Assembly: GCA_030686995.1 (NCBI GenBank)
Contig: CM060694.1
Coordinates: 93,277,844-93,341,843, forward strand
Source of the DNA: Artemisia argyi
Taxonomy: Eukaryota; Streptophyta; Magnoliopsida; Asterales; Asteraceae
Length of the DNA stretch: 64,000 bases
Direction of reading: 5' to 3'
Part shown: positions 57,428 through 64,000 of the stretch, one piece after another
Layout of the letters: each line of letters opens with the position of its first letter
Position numbering within the stretch: the first letter of the stretch is position 1
Notes under the pieces: generated by a model
What the model saw: only the letters and a program-made list of their open reading frames with translations
Databases searched by the model: none
What the model was told of the DNA's origin: nothing
Position numbers and translations under genes: made by a program

Positions 57428-57796
57428 CCCAAATCTATTCCCAAAAGGTTTTCTATGATAAGCAGTATTTTGAAAAGAGTTTCTTTTAGGTATTGTTGAA
57501 TGATCAGCAGTACTTTGAGAAGTTTTTGGAAGAACTGCTTGTTTTGAAAAATCTTTTTCACATTCAGAAAGCTTATTTTCATCCCTAGGTGCTTCAACAG
57601 ATTCTCCTAAAGGCTCAGGATTTGATTGATCTTTAAGCTTTTTCCTAAACTCTAGGTTATCTACCCCATAACAAGAGACATCTGTCCTAGGTGGTTGAAA
57701 ACTACTTGGGGGTGGAGGAACTTCATTGTAACTTTTGTTTTTCTTAAACTCAGGAGGTGTTGAACAAATTGATTCCTTATCACTAGATGTGTTTCC

Positions 57797-59656
57797 TTAT
57801 AAACTTATAAATTCTTCATCACTAGTTGAGGTTTCCTGTGAAAGATTTAATTCTTGGTTCCTAGGTGAAAGTACTTCTGAATCATAACCTAGGCCAGTTT
57901 TAATGTTTGTCGTTCTCTGTTTTTCAACAAAACTAACATGTGACAGACCTGATTCTTTCCAAACAACAAGTTTTTCTAGCAACTTATCTCTTTCTTTAGT
58001 TACCTTTTCTAATTCAGAAACTTTACATCCTAGCTTCCACTCACTTAGCTTTAATTGATAATCTTGTTGTTCATATTTTTCAGCCCAAGCTACTTCATTA
58101 TTCTCATGTGTGATTATCTTAGCTTCCATGGATTCTAAAGTCAATTGGTAACCAACAACCTCAGACCTAGCCCTTCTATAGTTATCTCTTTCTGTTTCAT
58201 ATTCTTTAAGCATCTTTTGATAAGAGTTACTACATTTGGAACATACCTTAAAGAGAGTGGATGAACTTGGTGAAGTAGCCATCATAGCAAGCTGAACAGT
58301 TTCTTCTTCACATTCCATGCTCCAATCAAAGCTTCCTAGACCATCTCTTGACTCCAAAGCTTCATATCCAGGTTCCTCATCAAAAGCTGTGCTCCAATCA
58401 ACCTCTTCTAGTGCAACCATAGAATAGGTTACTGGTTCATCATCAAATTCTTTACTCCAATCAACTTCTGACAGGTCTTCTTGAGCAACCAAGGGTTGTG
58501 ACTTTGGCTCAGCAATAGGGACTTCTTTTCTTTCAACCTTGCGTTTAGGTTGTTCAATCATCCTGTTTGCTTGATACTTTGCAAACTTGCATTCCCTTGC
58601 AAAGTGACCAGTCCTTTGACAGTTAAAGCATTCAATCTTGGACTTGTCAAATGCTATACCTTGTTTAGCCTTGAAATCAATACCTCTTCCTGTCTTGTTC
58701 ATAAACTTCTTGATCCTTGCAGCAATCATGGCAACCTGCCATCTTTTGTCAATTTCTTCCATTGCATCATCATCAATTTGCAAAAGATCTTCTTGATAAG
58801 TAACAGGTAGAGTAGCTTGTTGAGCAAAGAATAAACACAGAACATCATCTGAATTTGGGGTATGTGATGAAGTGGTAGAGATTAAAGTTGTACATGGACT
58901 CTGTGTTTCTACAACAATACTTTGGACAGGATGAGCAGTACTTTTAGTAGAAGTATTGCTTCTGTTTTTAGAGGAGACAAAAGCAATGTTGTGAGAACTT
59001 GAACCTTTGTTACCCTTCATCTCATGCTCATACACCTTTAGATTATTGTAAAGATCATCAAAGTCCATAGTGTCCAATCCAGGTTGTCCTCTTATCATTG
59101 TAGCAACCACATGCTATGCATAAGGCAAACTCCTTAAGAACTTCAAATTAGCATCTTCAACTGTTGCTTCAGATCCATGTAACTCTAGCATGCTGAGTAG
59201 ATTTTGAAATCTATCATAAGCAGAGTCAAGACTTTCTCTTTCACCAAAAGTGAAGGTTTCAAACTGCTACTTCAACAGGTTCCTGTGCATCTTTTTGGAA
59301 GCATCATTACCTCAAATTCTTGTTTTAATAGCAGCCCATAGTTGTTTTTCATCCTTGGCATCATGAAACTTCAATAAGTGCCCATCAGGAATGGCAGAGA
59401 GTAGTATGTTGAGAGCCTTGTCTTGATTTCTTTTGGTAGCAGCTGGTATGGTTGGCTTAGGTTGTGTTGGTTGTCCAGGGATCTCCAATGGTTCTTCAAT
59501 TTGCATATTACCATTGACAATCACATCCCATAGTGCATGGTCTGTGATGGCAATGTACTGCCTCATCTTCATGGCCCATAAATCATATTCTCCCTTCTTG
59601 ACAATAGGAATTCTGACAGCAGTGATGGATGGAGCAGGTGCAACATCTGTCGACAT
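57797..59656 (-). pseudogene. Element S gag
   Basis: The ATG at 59656 lies 64 nt inside from the PBS and opens MSTDVAPAPSITAVRIPIV, then GEYDLWAMKMRQYIAITDHA, the usual Copia gag N-terminus. Stops occur near 59310 and 59111, but the phase is kept to a stop at 57797. A zinc knuckle ECFNCQRTGHFAREC lies near 58590-58635, followed by repeats of the form EVDWS(K/T)(E/A)FD(D/E)EP and a long coiled coil (58020-58240). Gag would form the particle and bind RNA. Confidence 0.88.
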
Positions 59657-59720
59657 CTTTAAGGGTTTGTAGTAGAATTGATTTAATAGGTTTTCTTCTT
59701 AATCAGAGTTTCCAACACAA

Positions 59721-59732
59721 GCTCTGATACCA
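59721..59732 (-). other. Primer-binding site of S (initiator tRNA-Met)
   Basis: On the minus strand it is TGGTATCAGAGC, a full 12-base match to the initiator tRNA-Met 3' end, two bases from the LTR. Confidence 0.95.
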
Positions 59733-59734
59733 CT

Positions 59735-60253
59735 TGTTGGATCGATATACTCTGACCAAACTACTTTGTAGCTTGTAAGGTTTTAACAATCTTGAATAAC
59801 TCAAAACAATTAATATTGAAACAATGATATTACTTTGTAAAGTATGCGGAATCTACTAACACAAAGCTAAGAAGAACTTTGTTAATACTAAAACAACTCT
59901 TAAACCTACCTCTCCAATTACAGGTTCACAAACAATCCCTAACTTTCAATAAGATCATTTTTGTGAAAACTTTGTATGACTTCGTCTAAAACTTATATCT
60001 CTAATACCATCATAAGGCTCCTTATATAGATAACCTTAAGTCGGTTTACATCATCTACTTGAACGACAAGTAATTATCCCTAACTAATTCTAGAATATTC
60101 ATACAATATTACATAATAATACTTTAAACAATATTGCACTTAAGTCCTTGTTCTTCGAAGTACTTTGAATAATCTTCAATAAGTAGCAGTACTTTTACCT
60201 TGACTATTGAGAAGTACTTTGACATAGTAGTACTTTGACTTCATATCCCAACA
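59735..60253 (-). repeat. Element S 5' LTR (519 bp)
   Basis: On the plus strand it runs TGTTGGATCGATATACTCTG...ATATCCCAACA. It holds four AGTACTTT motifs near its right end (60158-60236), that is, at the start of U3 on the element's strand. Confidence 0.95.
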
Positions 60254-60258
60254 CACAT
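60254..60258. repeat. Target-site duplication of S, right (CACAT)
   Basis: Identical to 47671-47675. Confidence 0.9.
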
Positions 60259-60880
60259 GATGTGTTTTTCACTTGATGAGATATTGGGGAGGCTTGAATT
60301 ATTAAAAAAGAGAAAAAGTCAAAGGCTTGAAGCACTTGTGGTTTTGTGAACCGACTTTAACTAAATGGAGTGTACCTATGTGTTGGTATTTTAAGGTGCA
60401 AGAAACATGAGTAGATGTTCTTTAAAACAATTTGACAAAATACAAATATGTGAATGGATTTCTCTCCTCCTCAATAGGTAGACATCCAACATATTGTCTA
60501 GTTCATTGTATAAAGAATGATGATGAAGTGTTTAGGAGGTTGTAGGTTAATGAAAACAATGAGCTTGGTAATGTTTTTGCGGATGTTGGTTAGCATACAA
60601 AGAACTTTATCCTTAAAGTCATGTAGCTCCTCTCTATCAATGCGATGATCGTGTGACGAGGCATGTGGTTTTCTCAAAGGAGGTGGAAAGGATTAGAGTA
60701 TTGTTATTGAGGTAATTTTGGAAAGCGGAAGCACTAATGCGAATTAGAAATAGGTTGATTGAAAGATATCCAAATACAAATTTCAAATCTCTAAGACTCA
60801 ATCCAGTTAGTTATAAAACTATATGAAAGAGTAGGGGTTCCATAAAACATAATACTAATCAACGTAGCAATAAAGGGATT
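60259..60880 (-). other. Continuation of element B beyond S, no gene seen
   Basis: By the nesting logic this is element B sequence on the far side of S. It has only short frames and no recognised motif. Element D begins at 60881. Confidence 0.4.
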
Positions 60881-63790
60881 TGTCACAACTCGTAAATTTT
60901 GGTCTTTTCCCGAACTTTCACATTTACTATTCATCGGTTACTATTCATCGATCACTATTCATCATTTCACTATTCATCTTTTTCGGAGTCGGTTTGTGAT
61001 TCTGAGAAGCGTTTTAAAATTTTACTATTCATAAAACACTATTCACCTCCGGAGAAAATTTGTCATTTATATGTGAGTTGCGTCATTTCTGTACACGTAC
61101 GATTATCAACCTAATAAATGTTATCTTATGAGCTATTATTTTGAATAATTATCCGATAATCCCAACTATGGTCCTAACATATTTTTATACTCATAATAAT
61201 AATATAAAAATTATATTATTAATTTACCCGGTGTTTTCAAATCAACTGTTACGTTTTCCGGTCAAAGCTTATAACTCCGTCGGTTTGCGTTATTTCAACC
61301 CGATCATTATTTTAACTTCCAATTCTCATCAGGAATATTATTTTTACAATTTTTACAACTTCATTATATGTTATTTTATCTCGTTACAATTTATTTTTAG
61401 TTAACTCGGTACCCGGTATCACCTAAAACTAATAATATCTACACATTATACCAACTATCTTACTAAAGTCACATGTTTTCTTCTTTTTTTTCACCAAATT
61501 CAGCCCCCCCCCCCCTTGATTTCCTTAAATGGTGGATCTTGTCCATGCATTATTTGACAAATTAGTTACTTATACAATTTTTCTTATAATATATAACACA
61601 AAAACTCACTTTTTCATCTTATTTCACCAAATCAAAAGCAAGTAAACTCATCTCTTTTCTCTCTTCTCATCATGATCGGCCAAGAACACAACAACAAGAA
61701 GAATCCATCATTTTTCCAAGATCAAGTTATTATCTTGTTCCTTTAGTTGTCCTTGTTTGGGTTTTGTGTTAAAAACCCAAGGTTTCTTAGGTTTTACTCA
61801 TCCAAGCTCTATAATCTTTTTATGTAAGTTGTCAAACTCTTGTTCATAATTTCTTCATGTTATTTTTATGGTCATATGATTTCCATTCAAGATCTACATG
61901 CATATGTTAGTTATACCACTCATTTTTATATATATGTAACTTTTGATCCCTAGAAATGGATTATAGTTAGATCCTTGTTAGATCCACTTGATTTATGATG
62001 TTTAGGAACCCATGACACCCTAAGAAGGTGTATGGTAAGATTAGACTAGATTTGTGGTGATTGAAAGTGATTTGGTTGGATTAGAAACTAGTTTGGAACA
62101 TTAAAAATGGATTTTAAACATATATAAAAACCTACTGTCCTTAAAATGAAAACGTGGCCAACTCAGTGGGTTTGGGGTAACTTTTGACCAAATATTTAGA
62201 AAATACATTCCGAGACGGAACTATGGCCGAAAACGGGGATGAAAACGAGTTAATAACGAAGGAGATACGCTAAAAACGAGTTTAACGACGAAAACTATAT
62301 TTTCTGAAAACTGCATGCTGTTTGACATTTTTCGACGGACAAATAGAGGCGTTAGACGTAACCTAGAGGAGCCGAACTATCAAAAATATATTAGTATATA
62401 CTAAAACGAATCCGTGGATATAAAGAACGAGTAAAATGAGCTTAAAACGACCAAGTTATGCATGTTTTAAAATCGTCAAAACTATATATATATTTAGTCA
62501 CTACTAGAAATAATAATAATAATACTTCTACGTACTAAATTCTAGATTTTCTAAAAATACTACCAAGGTGCCAAATTCATAACTAATGAAGTACTAAGGA
62601 TTATAAGTTTATCTTTACGGCGATTAGAAGTTATCTCAAGGTTTTCCAAATTAGGTAATATAACACTAACATTTGATATACGATATATTACGACAAGTTT
62701 TTATAAATCTAGTTGGACTTATTTTTCCTAAGTAAGGAAAATACTCTATTTTGACTATAACTATTATTTTCAAGTTATGAGTGGTATAGGTATCATGTGT
62801 ATGCATATTCTCTATATCCTTTCATGATCTAAGTAGATCACTATCATTCATATTAGGTTGCGGTTAGAGATCGAACCTCATTTCTGTGTATCCACTTTTG
62901 TCATCGTAGCTATCGCATCAGGTGAGTCATAGCCCCACTTTTACTCTTTTTATACTCGTTTTAACTCTTTGGGGGGAGATACATGCTCAACTACTTACTT
63001 ACTTATACAAATACTCAAAACATACTTTCTTGATACTTGAAACATTTATACTTGATTGTCTTATACTTGATTATACTTATACTTGATTTTATACATACGT
63101 GATTGTGTTATACTTAACTGTGTTATACTTACTTGATACTTGAAACGTTTAAACTTTTATACTTTGGGAAATGGCACCCAGTAATCTGTCAAAGGAGAGG
63201 TATTGATAGTACTATTATGGGGAAACACCCCCCACCCAAGTCCAAAACAGATGCGACGTTGGGTGACATGTACTATTTGGGATGGTGGTTCCCCGCCTAT
63301 GGGTCCAAAACAGACGTGACCATGGGTGAATATAATCCTGAGAAACTATCTATTAGCAGTGGGTTGTGAACACACAGGTTACAAGTCTCTTATGGCGGGA
63401 CTTGTAACTGAGTGGATTTGCGATGCCTTTGCTGTGTGAACTTTTTCTATAAACTTTATTTGTTAAACAAACTCTATGAACTCACCAACCTCGTGTTGAC
63501 ACTTTAGCATGTATTTTCAGGTTTTAACCAATGGCACGCTACTGGAGGTTTTGGCAGGGCATGGCATGGTCATAGAAGACTCTGATTATTTATATGGGGA
63601 CCGTTTTAAACTATTTTAAGGGCCTACTTCCGCACTACTTTTAACGATCTAAATTCAACATTTTTTATTAAACGATTTTATTCTAAATGATTAAAGTGAA
63701 AACCATTTTTGTACGTGTGTTGTAATACCAATTGAGTTACACCCCAGCTACACGTATGCTTCCGCTGGACCCGATTTTGGGGGTGTGACA
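60881..63790 (+). repeat. 5' LTR of Gypsy element D (2910 bp)
   Basis: It starts TGTCACAACTCG and ends GGGGGTGTGACA, the same termini as Gypsy A. ACTATTCAT-type repeats occur at 60924-60975, a C-run at about 61504-61515, an AT-rich TATA region near 61585, TTATACTTGAT repeats at 63040-63140, two GGGTCCAAAACAGA(C/T)G-like units at 63236-63330, and the stem-loop shared with C at 63378-63408. Short ORFs inside are not coding-like. Confidence 0.9.
63371..63408 (+). other. Conserved stem-loop in LTR D
   Basis: GTTACAAGTC (63378-63387) and GACTTGTAAC (63399-63408) enclose the loop TCTTATGGCGG, identical to the copies in LTR C at 9450-9480 and 13070-13100. Surrounding LTR sequence is much more diverged. 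Confidence 0.82.
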
Positions 63791-64000
63791 GATTGGTATC
63801 AGAGCTTTGGCTATAGCGAACTAAGTGTTTTTAAAACCTAGACTATAGCTACTTTTACGAAAATTTAACCCTATGACCGTCACGTGCCTGCCTGCCAAGA
63901 TGATGCCTCACTTGTGGTTTGTTGCTGACTTAGGTGATGAGATTTATGTCTCATTATCTAGTATATTATATTCACTTATTCTAGTTGATTACTATAATTG
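63791..64000 (+). mobile_element. Gypsy element D internal region, start (runs off the window)
   Basis: The PBS TGGTATCAGAGC at 63794-63805 follows the LTR by three bases. The remaining 195 bp are leader sequence (GCTATAGCGAACTAAGTG-like) with no ORF yet. Confidence 0.9.

Larger units (their letters stand above)
47676..60253 (-). mobile_element. Copia/Sirevirus-type element S, complete (12,578 bp), minus strand
   Basis: The LTRs at 59735-60253 (5') and 47676-48193 (3') are flanked by the perfect target duplication CACAT (47671-47675 and 60254-60258). On the minus strand the order is PBS, gag, protease, integrase, RT, RNase H, then a long third ORF and a PPT. Integrase before RT defines Copia. 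The YVDD-I-I-F-G RT signature, the large size and the extra ORF after pol point to the Sirevirus lineage. Eighteen or so LTR differences over 518 bp (about 3.5%) mark an older insertion than C. Stops and frameshifts interrupt every gene, so it is not autonomous now. It sits inside element B. Confidence 0.93.

Noticed and set aside
44239..60880. One single giant element from 44239 to 60880
   Set aside because: Element S has its own LTR pair, PBS, PPT and perfect TSD CACAT, so it is a separate insertion within B.

Overview
This window reads as plant nuclear DNA, almost certainly from a dicot. It is AT-rich and intron-bearing, and it is built almost entirely of nested plant transposable elements: Ty3/Gypsy chromovirus-like, Copia/Sirevirus, Helitron, hAT and Mutator. 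The style of the long Gypsy LTRs (about 2.9-3.0 kb) and of the Copia element with a third ORF recalls Asteraceae genomes, but that is a weak inference. I see no rRNA, tRNA, CRISPR or bacterial-type operon.

Layout. (1) 1-4096 is the right-hand part of a Helitron. Its 3' hairpin and CTAG terminus lie inside the LTR of the next element. It carries captured exon fragments and a nested hAT non-autonomous element with a perfect 8-bp target duplication. (2) 4097-21038 is a minus-strand Ty3/Gypsy element ('A') with a truncated 3' LTR, decayed gag and pol, and a full 5' LTR. Nested in its integrase end is a plus-strand, gene-less Gypsy element ('C', 6929-13486) with nearly identical 2.9-kb LTRs and a perfect 5-bp target duplication. 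(3) 21046-44238 is a Mutator-type neighbourhood: a multi-exon Ulp1-like cysteine protease, an antisense small ORF, an F-box gene with a lost start codon and one nonsense codon, several small damaged ORFs, a broken MuDR-type transposase, a piece of a second Mutator protein on the other strand, and an apparently intact GRF zinc-finger/membrane-anchor gene. The transposase is split at 33997-41625 by a solo Gypsy LTR ('E'), itself interrupted by a Copia remnant with its own 3' LTR. (4) 44239-60880 is a minus-strand Sirevirus-like 3' LTR with a multi-polypurine-tract array ('B'). It is interrupted by a complete 12.6-kb minus-strand Copia/Sirevirus ('S', 47676-60253, TSD CACAT) with gag, protease, integrase, RT and RNase H, a long third ORF, and a small gene on the opposite strand. 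(5) 60881-64000 is the 5' LTR, PBS and start of another Gypsy element ('D') that runs off the window.

How it works together. Most coding sequence belongs to mobile elements and is broken by stops and frameshifts. The best candidates for intact protein are the GRF zinc-finger gene (43531-43935) and the opposite-strand ORF in Copia S (52481-52936). Element C is the youngest insertion; it has PBS, PPT and promoter-bearing LTRs but no proteins, so it must be moved in trans. Signals of special interest are a perfect stem-loop conserved between the LTRs of C and D, a decamer scattered about 25 times through Copia S, the Helitron junction with an expanded TA repeat, and the antisense gene in S.
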